In this document: positions 41,857 to 51,647 of the stretch, piece after piece
Layout: each line of letters starts with the position of its first letter
Numbering within the stretch: position 1 is the first letter of the stretch
Source: JBDIAG01 sp047974565
GTDB lineage: Bacteria; Actinomycetota; Actinomycetes; Actinomycetales; CAWJMD01
Reading direction: 5' to 3'
Length of the DNA stretch: 64,000 nt
Assembly (NCBI GenBank): GCA_047974565.1
Contig: JBKECN010000105.1
Location: 1 to 64,000, forward strand
The notes under the pieces: model-generated
What the model was told of the DNA's origin: nothing
The model's input: the letters and a program-made list of their open reading frames with translations, nothing else
Database searches by the model: none
Made by a program: the position numbers and the translations under genes

Positions 41857-44800
41857 TCAGCGGTGCCGCCGTAGCATCCGTCGTCCGCTCATCATCAGAC
41901 CTGACCCGGTGACGAGCAGGATGACGCCCAGCCAGGCCAGTCGAGCCGCCTCACTACCCGTCCAGGCGAGGCTGCCGGACGTGCTCGTCCCGGTACCGGA
42001 CGACCCCGTGGAGGTCACGGGCGTAGGCGTGGGAGTCGCAGTGGGGGTCGGGGTCGGGGTCCCCGGTTCCGGGGAGGTGACGGCCAGCGTCGAGCCGGCG
42101 GTGGTGGCGGTCTCGCTGGATGATTCGGCCGACCAGAGCCGGGCCACGGTGGCCAATGATCCGGATGTGACGCCGGTTCCGACCAGTGCCCCGACCCGCA
42201 CGGTCACCGTCTCACCAACCCCCAGATCGCCGAGCGTGCAGGTGACGGTGCCGCCTTGGACGGTGCACGTGCCCTGGCTGGTCCGCACCGTGCCGTCCAC
42301 CACGCTCAGGCCGGTCGGCAGCGGGAAGACGAGCATGGCCGAGCGGGCCAGCGACGGGCCGTTATTGCCGGCTACCAGGGTGAACTCGACCTGGTCGCCC
42401 GGGGCCACCGAGGACGGTGACGGGGAGTTGGTCAGGGTGAGCTCCACGGTCGGCACCAAGGCGGTGCGCACCACCGCACTGTCGGTCGCCGTCGAGGCCT
42501 CGGACGTGACGGTGGCTGTGTTGGCCAGTTCTGCGGTGGCCGCCGGATCGATGGACGCCACGATCGAGGCGGTGAACGCCTCGCCGACGGACAGCTGATC
42601 GGCCGTGCAGGTGACCTGCAGCCCGGTGATCGCACAGGTGCCGGGAGTCGAGGTGGCGGTGGCCGAGAGCACCCCGGCGGGCAGGTCATCGGTCAGCTCG
42701 ACCTGGCGGGCCGTCGAGGGGCCCTGGTTGGTCACGGTCACCGTGTAGGTCACGTCCCCGCCGGGGGTGGCCGGGTCGGGGGTGGCGGTCTTGACGATCG
42801 CCAGCGTGGCGGCCGGAATCCAGGTCAGCGAATCGCTCGCGCTGTTGTTCCCGGTATCGGGATCCAGGTCGGTGCCGCCAGCCAGACCGGAGATCGTGGC
42901 TGAACCTGTCGCGGCCGGGTCGCTGGTCAGCCGGATGGTGAAGGCGGCCTGACCGGCCGACGCGAGCGGATCGGTCGTACACCGCACGCCACCGGTGATC
43001 GGCGTGCAGGTGGCCCCGGTCGCCGACTCGAAACTGGTGCCGGCCGGCAGGGTGAGGTCCACCCAGGGCTGGTTCACCGTGCTGGGTCCGGCGTTGCTCA
43101 CCGTCACGGCCACATCCACCGGCTCGCCCGGCGTGCCTTCGAGCGGAGCGTCGATCTGCAGGGAGAGGTCGGCGGGTCCGTCGATCGAGTTCCTGGCCGT
43201 CGCGTACGGGGAGTTCTCCACCCCGGGCGCCGGCTGAATGTAGTTCTCGGTGTTGTTCTGCGCCCCGCCCCAGGCCCAGTTGGGCAGTTCCCCGCCGGCG
43301 TTGTCGTTGACGTCGATGGTGAACGTCATCGTCATCGTCTCCCCGACCGGCAGGGTGCCGTACGTGCACTGGTAGTACTCATCGGTGATGACGCTCGGGT
43401 CTGCACCGGGGGTGTCGTCGTAGACCGTGACGAACTCGCAGGTGCCCACCGGGCCATCGATCGTGGACGAGACATACACCGCCAGCGGATCGCCGTTGGT
43501 GTCCACCGGCACCCGGTCGAGGATCCACGCATTCAGCGCGTCCGACGGCCCGTGGTTTGTGGCGGTGATCGTGTAGGTCACCTGCCCGCCGGCTGGGACG
43601 TTGCCGTTCACCAGGCCCGAGGTGATCTCCTTGGTCATCTCGAAGGCGGACAGGGCCTGCACCTCCTGCGTGACGCTCGACTCGTTGTCCCCGGCCGCCG
43701 GGTCGGTGGTCTGGGAGGCGATCCGAGCGGTGTTGGTGAGATCGGTGCCGCCCAGGTCCGCGCCAAGCAGGAGGTTCAGTGCGATGGTCGCGACCTGTCC
43801 CTTGACCAGATCTCCCAGGTCACACGACAGATCGGTTCCCGTCTGAGTGCAGGTGCCCGAGGGGGTCTGCGCCGAGACCAGCGTGGTACCGGGGGGAAGC
43901 GCGTCGGTGACGACCACCCCGGCCGCGGTGGAGGGCCCGTTGTTGACCGCGGAGATGACGTACGACTGTTCCAAGCCGGCAACCGGGATATCTGATGTGG
44001 CGTACTTGACCACCGCGAGGTCGGCGGCCTGCTCGGTGGTCACCTGCACGCTACCGCTGGCCGGAGTATCGCCGCGTTCGTCGGTGACGGTCGCGGTGTT
44101 GGTGATGGTCAGCCCGGACGGCGCCGACTCGGGAACCCGCGCCTGGATGGTGATCGTGGCATGCCCGCCAGCCGGTAGGTCGCCCAGCGAACAGCTGACC
44201 GTGGTGGCGCCGTCCGCACCGGTGCAGGTGCCCACGTCGGTGCGCACGCCGGTGCCCAGGACGGCGAGTCCGGCGGGCAGGTCGTCGGTGAACATCACCG
44301 CGGGCGCCACGCTCGGGCCGTCGTTGGCGACCACGATCGAGTAGACGACGGATCCGCCGACGGCCACCAGGTCACGATCGGCCGCCTTGGTCACGCTCAG
44401 ATGCGAGCTGGCCTGGACGGGAGTGGTCGCCGAGGACTCGACATGGTTGGGGCCCTCGGTGGTGTAGTCGAGGCTTGCGGTGTTGGTGACGCCGCCGGGA
44501 TCGATGCTGGTACCCACCAGCACACCGATGGTCATCGTCGCCGATCCACCGCCGGCCAGCCGGGCGAGGGTGCAGGTGACGGTCTGGGCGCTGACCGTAC
44601 AGGTCGCACCCGGCATCGACGCGGACAGGATGGTGAGCCCGTCGGGGACGGTGTCGGTGACGACATATCCGCCGGTGATCGGTAACGCGTCGGAGTCGCC
44701 GGTATTGCTCACCACGATGGCGTACTCGGCCTGGGATCCGGCGGCGAAGGGCACCTCGGGCCCGGACTTGGCGATGCTCAGCGATGCGTTGTTGTAGACC

Positions 44801-47800
44801 GACGTGCTGGCCGTGGCAGCGTTGTTTGTCAGGTCGCTCTCCGCGGTGGTGGTCCCGACCGACCCGTTCAGGGTCAGGGTGGCGGGACGGATGGCCGGGT
44901 CAAGGGCCACCGTGACCGGGAGGGTGACCGGCACGCTCGGATCCACCGGCGGAACGGTGCAGCTGACCAGCTGTCCGGCCTGGGTGCAGGTGTAGCCAGC
45001 CGGGTAGTCCACGGTCGGGGTGATCCGCACTCCGGCCGGCATCCGCAGGGTGATCACCGGGGAGCTGGCTCGGGAGGGGCCCGCATTGGTGACGACCAGT
45101 GACCCGGCGAACTCGGTTCCCGCGGGATGTGCGCCGGCATCGAGGTTGATCGCCATCGTCAGGTCGGCCAGCGGTGCCAGGTCGGCACCGACCGAGGTGG
45201 TGTTGTTGTTCCGGCTCTCGTCGTCATAGTTGGCATCCACCAGGCCCGGGTCGACTGCCGCGGTGTTGGTGATGTGGCCGGTCTGAGAGGGAGCCGCCAG
45301 GACGGTGAACGTGAAGGCCTGCGTGCTCGTGGCGGCCAGCACCGCCCCCGTCGCGCAGTTCACCTCGCCGGGAGTGTCCCCCGCCGAGCACAGATCACCG
45401 ACGGCGCTGACGAACGAGACACCCGTCGGGAGAGTGTCGGTGACGGACCAGTCGGCGTGGGCGTCGGACGGGCCGTTGTTGGTGACGGTGATGGTGTAAC
45501 TGAACGGCACCCCGGGGGTGGGGGTGAGGTCGGACACCTGCTTGGTGATGGACAGGTCCGCCGACTGGACGGCCGTCGAGACGGTGGTGGCCGGGGTGTT
45601 GTTGCCCGGTTCGGGGTCGGGGGTGGAGGAGTCGACTCCCGCGACATTCGTCGCCGAGGATCCCGCCCCCTCGGCCCGCGTCTGGATCGGAACGCGAATC
45701 GCGACCGACCCACCGGCGGTGACCGGGCTCGACAACGTGCATTCGACGACGTCGCCGGCCGTCCCGGTCGCGGGCGTGGTGACCTCGCATCCCGCAGGTG
45801 GGGACGCACCGAGTTCCATGTAGGCCGGCAGCGTGTCCGTGATGACGACGGCGTTCGCATCGGAGGGCCCCGTGTTGGCCACGGTGAACCAGAAGTAGGT
45901 CAGCTCGCCCCAGGCGAAGGCGTAGTTCTCCTGGGTCTTGACCAATGACAGATCGGCTCGCCGGACGACGGGACCGGTGGCCGAGCCGATGTCGTTCGTG
46001 TCGTCCCGGTCGGTCTGACCGTAGGTCGCGTCCTCGCTTGCCGTTGCGGTGACGGTGACGGAGGTCGGCGTGTCGTCGCTGCCCAGGCTCGGATCGACCT
46101 GGTAGACCACGTTGATGGAGACCGGATCGTTGGGGGCCAGGGCGTCGAAGGTGCACTGCAGGTCACCGGAGACGACCTCGCACGACCCGTGGTCAGTACC
46201 GAAGCTGTCGATCATGTAACCGGGTGGGGTCGGCTGGGCGACAACCGCGTTGTACGCGGTGGACGGGCCGTTGTTGACGGCCGAGATCGTGTAGTTCGCG
46301 GTACCACCCGCGACAATGTCGCCGTTGAGCGTCTCGGTGACGGCCAGGTCGTTGACATAGGACGCCCACCCGCTGGTGAGCAGATCGAAGCTGCCGTTGA
46401 GCACGTTGTTCGACAGGTTGATGTCCGGAGTGCTCGTCGTGGTGCGCGAGACGAAGGGGTAGGAACCCGGCGCCAGGCTCGGGTCCGGCAGGATGGAGAC
46501 CGTCCAGTTGTATCCGGGTGCCGGGCCGGGGGCGACCGGTCCCACCGGACATTCGAGCAGTTGACCGGTCTGAGTACAGACCGGGTCGCTGCTGGAGTCG
46601 GGCACGTAGCTGAAGCCCAGCGGGAGTTCCAGGGAGGCCACGACGTCCTGAGCAGTGGCGTAGCCCTGGTAGTCGAGGGTGACGACCTCCATCTGGTACG
46701 GGAAGACCTGCCCTGCCGTGGTGAGTCCGTTGTAGCGGCCCGGGTTCGGCGTCCCCCGGTTCCACAGATCCGTCACACCGGGACGCGGGGAGGTCTCGGT
46801 GGTGGAGTTGTTCGCCTCGAGTGGGTCGGTCTGATCGGCGGAGACCGACGCCGTGTTGAGCGCGGGGTCACCGTTGGCTCCGTACACGGTCGCCTGGTAC
46901 TCCACGACCACGCTCTCCCCGGACGCCAGAGCGGGGATGTCGCAGGTGAAGCTCGGCCAGTACGTGTTGGTGTCCGGGCCGGTCATGGAGGCCCGGGTGC
47001 ACGTTCCGGCAGCTCCGGTGAGCGTGGGGTCCGCCTGGACGGACAGCCCGGAGATGGGTGTGCTGCTCGGGCTGAAGGTCGGGGTGGGCATCGTGTCCTG
47101 GAGGACGACCCCGGTCGCGGCGGCCGGGCCGTTGTTGGTGACACTCACCTGGTACGTGATCGGGTTGTCGGTCGAGGGGTTGCCGAGCGCGGTCTTGACC
47201 ACCCGCAGGTCGGCCACCGGCTCGGTCGTGGTGGCGACCGCGTTGGTGTAGTAGCGGAAGGTCTTGTTGATCGCCGGCGAGAGGTAGTCGACGGTCGCCT
47301 CGTTGCCGATCTCGGTGCCGGACGGCAGGCCTGCGTCCACCGTCACCCGGAAGCGCACGGCGGCGCTGGCCAGTGGGGCGAGAGTGCCGCCGGTGGAGGA
47401 GGTGGCTCCGGTGCCCAGCCTGGCGACGATGGTGCCTGCGGTGTACTCGGCCGCATCGTCGCCGGCGGCATCGGTGCGCGCCTGGGTGGTGGGCGTGCTG
47501 GTGCTCGGCAGATAGGCGATGCTGCCGGGCACATAGGTGGTGCCGTCGGGGATGGCGTCCGTAAGCACGGTCTGCTCGGAGGAGTCGCCGCCGGTGTTCG
47601 CCAGCGAGATCTGATATTCGAGGGTGTCACCCGGCCAGGCAGGCTCATGTCCGTTGAGGTTGACCACCGATTTGGTGATCGACGCGAAGGCGGGAGCGTA
47701 TAGATCGACCTGAGTGGTCACCACGCCCGGGGCATAGGCGTCCCCCGAGGTGGACAGCAACAGGTTGGCCGAGGTGGCGCCGTTGTCGATGATGTTGCTC

Positions 47801-48936
47801 GCGTCCACCCGGGCTACGTCCACCCCCATCCCGTTCACGTAATCGGGATTGCGTGCGGCTGTCACGGTGGGGTCGCTCACCGAACTGTCGAAGAAGTTCG
47901 TCGACGGGTGGTTCGCGTTCGAGAGCCGGGTGCCCTCCAACGAGGACTCGTCGCCGATGATCCCCAGGTCGCCCTCCCAGGCGACCAGACCGACGGACGC
48001 GTTGACGGCGCCGGTCAGCGGCGTGAGGAATCCGGAGACGTTGATCTGGGTGTTGTCGCTGCCCGAGATCTGGTCGAGGCCCAGATTGATGGTCAGGTCA
48101 CGGATCGGGTCGCCCGGATTGCGGTAGGCGACCACCAGAGACCACCCGGCGAACTTGTTGCCCACGTTGGGGATCGAGGCGATGTTGCCGACCCAGTAGG
48201 TGCCGGTCGGGTTGGCGCGCACGATCGAGGTGACATCGGCACTGGCCTGGTAGAAGCCTCCGGAGGACCAGATCGGACTTGCCTGCTGGCCGGGGTAGGG
48301 GCTGGCGTTGATGGTCTGGTAGGCGCCGGAGCCGACAGCCAACTGAACACTGGCGGGGTCATTGACCCGACCCGACCCGGTGTTGCCTCCCCAGACCAAC
48401 TGAGCCCGCAGGATGGTCGAGCCGCTGGGAATCTCCAGGTCGGCGCTGGTGGAGTTCACCGTCGAGCCGTCGCTGTCAAGATCGATCCACTGCATGACGT
48501 ACGCGTTGTTGTTGTAGCTGGACAGGGTCAGGCCAGGGGTACCGGCCTGCGCCTGGGCACACCTGGTCTGGCTGTTGTCACACGTCATGTTCGAGTTGCC
48601 GAACATCCGGATGCCGCCGTTGTCCTGCGCGGAGAACACCCGCGTGAAGGTGGTGGGTGAGGGCGGAGGCGTCGGGGCCGGCCCCCCGCCACCAGAACCT
48701 CGTCCGGCGCCCGCCGGAGCCAGGCCGGCGAAGACCATCGCGAGCGCGAGGGCGATGGTCGCCAGCGCGGCGATCGGAGATCTGCCGAGCCTGCGATGCA
48801 CGACCCTGCGGCGGAGTCCGGCACCGGTGAGCGGATGTCGCCGACTCGACCCACCCCAGGATCGGCGATCGAGCCCCGAGGAACCGGCGCTCGTCGCGAG
48901 GTTGGAAACAAGACCGGGAATCCCCCGCATCGACAT
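41857..48936 (-). CDS. Giant DUF11-repeat surface protein with LAWTG sorting signal
   Basis: A 2,359-residue exported protein. After a basic N-terminus, the signal helix is IAALATIALALAMVFAGLAP (about 54-73). Residues 90-400 form a unique head with many Asn/Gly turns. The rest consists of about 14 DUF11-type immunoglobulin-like repeats of roughly 120-135 residues, each opening with 'DLxxxK' and containing 'TVTNNGPSxA' (for example SYTITVTNNGPSDAH). A Pro/Thr spacer precedes SLAWTGSEAARLAWLG, a LAxTG signal typical of class E sortase substrates, then a membrane helix and RRMLRRHR. It is thus a cell-wall-anchored fibre or adhesin. No sortase gene is adjacent. It interrupts the recF-dciA neighbourhood. 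Confidence 0.9.
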   Translation of the reverse strand: MSMRGIPGLVSNLATSAGSSGLDRRSWGGSSRRHPLTGAGLRRRVVHRRLGRSPIAALATIALALAMVFAGLAPAGAGRGSGGGGPAPTPPPSPTTFTRVFSAQDNGGIRMFGNSNMTCDNSQTRCAQAQAGTPGLTLSSYNNNAYVMQWIDLDSDGSTVNSTSADLEIPSGSTILRAQLVWGGNTGSGRVNDPASVQLAVGSGAYQTINASPYPGQQASPIWSSGGFYQASADVTSIVRANPTGTYWVGNIASIPNVGNKFAGWSLVVAYRNPGDPIRDLTINLGLDQISGSDNTQINVSGFLTPLTGAVNASVGLVAWEGDLGIIGDESSLEGTRLSNANHPSTNFFDSSVSDPTVTAARNPDYVNGMGVDVARVDASNIIDNGATSANLLLSTSGDAYAPGVVTTQVDLYAPAFASITKSVVNLNGHEPAWPGDTLEYQISLANTGGDSSEQTVLTDAIPDGTTYVPGSIAYLPSTSTPTTQARTDAAGDDAAEYTAGTIVARLGTGATSSTGGTLAPLASAAVRFRVTVDAGLPSGTEIGNEATVDYLSPAINKTFRYYTNAVATTTEPVADLRVVKTALGNPSTDNPITYQVSVTNNGPAAATGVVLQDTMPTPTFSPSSTPISGLSVQADPTLTGAAGTCTRASMTGPDTNTYWPSFTCDIPALASGESVVVEYQATVYGANGDPALNTASVSADQTDPLEANNSTTETSPRPGVTDLWNRGTPNPGRYNGLTTAGQVFPYQMEVVTLDYQGYATAQDVVASLELPLGFSYVPDSSSDPVCTQTGQLLECPVGPVAPGPAPGYNWTVSILPDPSLAPGSYPFVSRTTTSTPDINLSNNVLNGSFDLLTSGWASYVNDLAVTETLNGDIVAGGTANYTISAVNNGPSTAYNAVVAQPTPPGYMIDSFGTDHGSCEVVSGDLQCTFDALAPNDPVSINVVYQVDPSLGSDDTPTSVTVTATASEDATYGQTDRDDTNDIGSATGPVVRRADLSLVKTQENYAFAWGELTYFWFTVANTGPSDANAVVITDTLPAYMELGASPPAGCEVTTPATGTAGDVVECTLSSPVTAGGSVAIRVPIQTRAEGAGSSATNVAGVDSSTPDPEPGNNTPATTVSTAVQSADLSITKQVSDLTPTPGVPFSYTITVTNNGPSDAHADWSVTDTLPTGVSFVSAVGDLCSAGDTPGEVNCATGAVLAATSTQAFTFTVLAAPSQTGHITNTAAVDPGLVDANYDDESRNNNTTSVGADLAPLADLTMAINLDAGAHPAGTEFAGSLVVTNAGPSRASSPVITLRMPAGVRITPTVDYPAGYTCTQAGQLVSCTVPPVDPSVPVTLPVTVALDPAIRPATLTLNGSVGTTTAESDLTNNAATASTSVYNNASLSIAKSGPEVPFAAGSQAEYAIVVSNTGDSDALPITGGYVVTDTVPDGLTILSASMPGATCTVSAQTVTCTLARLAGGGSATMTIGVLVGTSIDPGGVTNTASLDYTTEGPNHVESSATTPVQASSHLSVTKAADRDLVAVGGSVVYSIVVANDGPSVAPAVMFTDDLPAGLAVLGTGVRTDVGTCTGADGATTVSCSLGDLPAGGHATITIQARVPESAPSGLTITNTATVTDERGDTPASGSVQVTTEQAADLAVVKYATSDIPVAGLEQSYVISAVNNGPSTAAGVVVTDALPPGTTLVSAQTPSGTCTQTGTDLSCDLGDLVKGQVATIALNLLLGADLGGTDLTNTARIASQTTDPAAGDNESSVTQEVQALSAFEMTKEITSGLVNGNVPAGGQVTYTITATNHGPSDALNAWILDRVPVDTNGDPLAVYVSSTIDGPVGTCEFVTVYDDTPGADPSVITDEYYQCTYGTLPVGETMTMTFTIDVNDNAGGELPNWAWGGAQNNTENYIQPAPGVENSPYATARNSIDGPADLSLQIDAPLEGTPGEPVDVAVTVSNAGPSTVNQPWVDLTLPAGTSFESATGATCTPITGGVRCTTDPLASAGQAAFTIRLTSDPAATGSATISGLAGGTDLDPDTGNNSASDSLTWIPAATLAIVKTATPDPATPGGDVTYTVTVTNQGPSTARQVELTDDLPAGVLSATATSTPGTCAITGLQVTCTADQLSVGEAFTASIVASIDPAATAELANTATVTSEASTATDSAVVRTALVPTVELTLTNSPSPSSVAPGDQVEFTLVAGNNGPSLARSAMLVFPLPTGLSVVDGTVRTSQGTCTVQGGTVTCTLGDLGVGETVTVRVGALVGTGVTSGSLATVARLWSAESSSETATTAGSTLAVTSPEPGTPTPTPTATPTPTPVTSTGSSGTGTSTSGSLAWTGSEAARLAWLGVILLVTGSGLMMSGRRMLRRHR

Positions 48937-49233
48937 TTGCGCTTAATCGACGGTGTTTCGGTATTCTTGAGTGATATCACCCGGAAGGGTGAATGGTCAC
49001 CGTGAGTGGTAGTACTACGGACTATTCGGTCGTGTTCGATGGACTCATTCGACGCTCACCCAGGCTTGTGGCGTGTGGATGGTTCACCCCGATGGCTGTG
49101 GGTTACCGGCGCATTGCTCACTCGCAGCGCGAAGGTCTGTCGTCGCCGGCACCACCCGGACCCCGAACCGCCAGGATCGCGATATTCCTCGCCTGAGACC
49201 ACCCCCACGGGTGGCCCGCAAGCCCGCCTGGTC
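48937..49233. other. Intergenic region between recF and the DUF11 gene
   Basis: About 300 bp. An AT-richer part at 48940-49050 probably holds the promoter of the giant surface protein. A small hairpin TCACCC-GGAA-GGGTGA is at 48977-48992. I see no gene. Confidence 0.45.
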
Positions 49234-50652
49234 TCACCCGGCGCGCGTCACCGTCCCGTCGGCGACCCGGACCGGGTCGCCCAGCAGTGCGGCCGGAACG
49301 TCCTGCTCCACGGCAGCGGTGACGATGACCTGCTCCGCTCCGGCGACGGCGTCCGCGAGCCTGGCCCGACGGCCGGTGTCGAGTTCGGCGAAGACGTCGT
49401 CGAGGATGAGCACCGGATCTCCGCCATCGGCGTCCCGGCGCAGCAGGTCGTATCCGGCCAGGCGCAGGGCCAGTGCGAAGGACCAGGACTCACCGTGGCT
49501 GGCATAGCCCTTGGCGGGCAGACCGGCCAGCCACAGTTGAAGGTCGTCACGGTGCGGGCCCACCAAGGTCTGGCCGCGCTCGAGTTCGTCCGCGCGTACC
49601 TCGCCCAGCCGTTGGGCCATGGCGGCAGCCAGGTCGGCCCGGCTCGGCAGTGCGGCGTCTTCCCGCCGGGCCACTCCTGGCGGGGCCGCTTCTCGGGGTG
49701 CCGCAGCCAAGGCTTCCGCCGAGGCGGCATCAACGCCGCCCTCGGCAGCATCGTGGCCCTCGGGCTCGCCCCGGACGTCGGCGCCCGCGTCCACCGCGGC
49801 GGGACTGTCGTCGCCAGCCCTCGGCTCGACGGATGAGGGGTCTGCCGAAGCAGGGGCGGGGTCGAAGAGGTGCGAGGTGTCGATGAGCTGGTCGAGGCTG
49901 CTGCGATAGCCGAGCCCGGCGATGCCTTGTCCGGCGGACACGGTGCGGTAGGCCTCGTGCACCAGCGGTGCCAGCCGGTGGATCAGGTACAGCCGTGCGG
50001 CAAGCAGATCGGCGCCGTGCCGGCAGAGTTGGGAGTCCCACACCTCCAGCGTCGCCTCCACCGAGGCTCCCGCCAGGTCAGCGCTGCTGGGAGCCGCCGG
50101 CGGTGCCTGGCGACGCCCTCGACGGGTGCCGCGGGTCGAGGCCTGCCGCAGCAGCGTGTTGCGCTGGCGCAAGGCCCGCTCGTAGTCGGCGCGGACCCCG
50201 GCGAAGCGGGGCGCCAGGAGCACCAGCAGGTCATCGAGAAACCGGCGGCGGCCGTCCGGGTCGCCCTTGACCAGGGCCAGATCCTCCGGGGCGAAGAGCA
50301 CCGTGCGCAGATGCCCGACCAAGTCGCGAGGCTTGACCGGCGCTCGGTTCAGCCGGGCGCGATTGGCCCGGCCGGGGGTGATCTCGACCTCGAGCATCAC
50401 CTCGCGGGTCGAGTCACCGTCGGCACGCACGACGGCGGCCCGAGCGATCGCCCGCTCGGCGCCGGCCCGCACCAAGGGGGCGTCGGTGGCCACCCGGTGG
50501 CTGGTGAGAGTGGCCAGGTAACCGATCGCCTCGGCGAGATTGGTCTTGCCCTGACCGTTGGCGCCCACCAACGTGCACACCCCGGGAGTCAACTCGAGAT
50601 CGACGCCGTGGTAGTTCCGGAAATCGGCCAGGGTGAGGTGTCGGACGTACAT
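49234..50652 (-). CDS. recF: DNA replication/repair protein RecF with large internal insertion
   Basis: A 472-residue SMC-like ATPase that loads RecA at gapped DNA. The Walker A motif GANGQGKTN is near residue 30, the ABC signature region is SHGESWSFALALRL and Walker B is VLILDDVFAELD. Typical RecF has 360-400 residues; the excess is an Ala/Glu/Asp-rich insertion of about 80 residues after DTSHLFDPAP (about 263-345), just before the conserved MAQRLGEVRADELERGQTLVGPH region. Such linkers occur in some high-GC actinobacteria. The gene follows gnd by 30 bp. Confidence 0.95.
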   Translation of the reverse strand: MYVRHLTLADFRNYHGVDLELTPGVCTLVGANGQGKTNLAEAIGYLATLTSHRVATDAPLVRAGAERAIARAAVVRADGDSTREVMLEVEITPGRANRARLNRAPVKPRDLVGHLRTVLFAPEDLALVKGDPDGRRRFLDDLLVLLAPRFAGVRADYERALRQRNTLLRQASTRGTRRGRRQAPPAAPSSADLAGASVEATLEVWDSQLCRHGADLLAARLYLIHRLAPLVHEAYRTVSAGQGIAGLGYRSSLDQLIDTSHLFDPAPASADPSSVEPRAGDDSPAAVDAGADVRGEPEGHDAAEGGVDAASAEALAAAPREAAPPGVARREDAALPSRADLAAAMAQRLGEVRADELERGQTLVGPHRDDLQLWLAGLPAKGYASHGESWSFALALRLAGYDLLRRDADGGDPVLILDDVFAELDTGRRARLADAVAGAEQVIVTAAVEQDVPAALLGDPVRVADGTVTRAG

Positions 50653-50682
50653 GTGCCGGGTGCGCGGCCTGCCTGGCCGGGC

Positions 50683-51600
50683 TCAGCTCCCGCCGTCCGG
50701 TGTGGGGCCGGTGCGTGGTACCGGATGCACGGCGTGGCCGCCGAACTGGTTGCGCAGGGCAGCCACCGCCCGCATCGCCGGCGAGTCATCCTGGCGGGAA
50801 CTGAAGCGGGCGAACAGCGCGGCGCTGATCACCGGCATCGGCACTGCCTGCTCGATCGCTTCGTGGACGGTCCAGCGGCCTTCCCCGGAATCGTCCACGT
50901 AGCCGGTCAGATCGTCGAGTTCGGGGTCGGCGTCCAGGGCGCGCACCAGCAGGTCCAGCAGCCAGGAGCGCACCACGGTGCCGCGAGACCACGCCTTGAG
51001 CACGGCCGGGACGTCGCGTACCAGGTCTTTCGCCTCGAGCAGTTCGTAGCCTTCCGCGTAGGCCTGCATCAACCCGTACTCGATGCCGTTATGCACCATT
51101 TTCGCGTAGTGGCCCGCCCCGACCGTCCCGGCATGCGCGAAGCCGTCCTCGCGTGGACCCTCCGGACGCAGGGCGTCGAAGATCGGCAGGCAGTACTCCA
51201 CGTCGGCGTCGGCGCCACCACACATCAGGCCGTAGCCGTACTCCAGCCCCCAGATGCCGCCCGAGACGCCGCAGTCGATGAATCCGATGCCCGAGGCGGC
51301 GAGCAGTTCGGCGTGCGAGGCGTCCTCGGTGTAGCGGGAGTTACCCCCATCGATCACCAGATCGCCGCGGCCCAGCAGAGTCGCGAGTTCGCTGATCACC
51401 CCGTCGGTGATCTGCCCGGCCGGGACCATCACCCACACGACCTTGCGGTCGTCGCCGATCGCCTCGACCATCTCGGCCAGGGAGTCGCTGTCGCTGACCT
51501 CGGGGTTGCGGTCGTATCCGGTGACCTCGACCCCTCGCGCCCGCAATCGCTGGCGCATGTTGTTGCCCATCTTGCCCAGGCCGACCAGTCCGATGTGCAT
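50683..51600 (-). CDS. gnd: 6-phosphogluconate dehydrogenase (decarboxylating), short form
   Basis: A 305-residue enzyme of the short, YqeC/GntZ-like class that oxidatively decarboxylates 6-phosphogluconate to ribulose 5-phosphate. It shows the cofactor motif GLGKMGNNM at the N-terminus, the signature IDGGNSRY, and the catalytic-site segment GAGHYAKMVHNGIEYG with Lys and Asn. A gnd gene between dnaN and recF is a common actinobacterial arrangement and helps confirm the taxonomic placement. Confidence 0.93.
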   Translation of the reverse strand: MHIGLVGLGKMGNNMRQRLRARGVEVTGYDRNPEVSDSDSLAEMVEAIGDDRKVVWVMVPAGQITDGVISELATLLGRGDLVIDGGNSRYTEDASHAELLAASGIGFIDCGVSGGIWGLEYGYGLMCGGADADVEYCLPIFDALRPEGPREDGFAHAGTVGAGHYAKMVHNGIEYGLMQAYAEGYELLEAKDLVRDVPAVLKAWSRGTVVRSWLLDLLVRALDADPELDDLTGYVDDSGEGRWTVHEAIEQAVPMPVISAALFARFSSRQDDSPAMRAVAALRNQFGGHAVHPVPRTGPTPDGGS

Positions 51601-51647
51601 GGTGAACTCCTGGGTGGTGGGGGCTGGCGGTCGGGCCTGGTGCCGGG

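Noticed and set aside
46189..47703. 504-codon plus-strand frame inside the DUF11 gene
   Set aside because: Antisense to a gene with clear repeats and sorting signal; the translation is Arg/Gly/Val-rich with no domain.
49006..49836. 276-codon plus-strand frame across the recF 3' end
   Set aside because: It overlaps the RecF Walker B and signature regions in antisense, and its own translation resembles no family.
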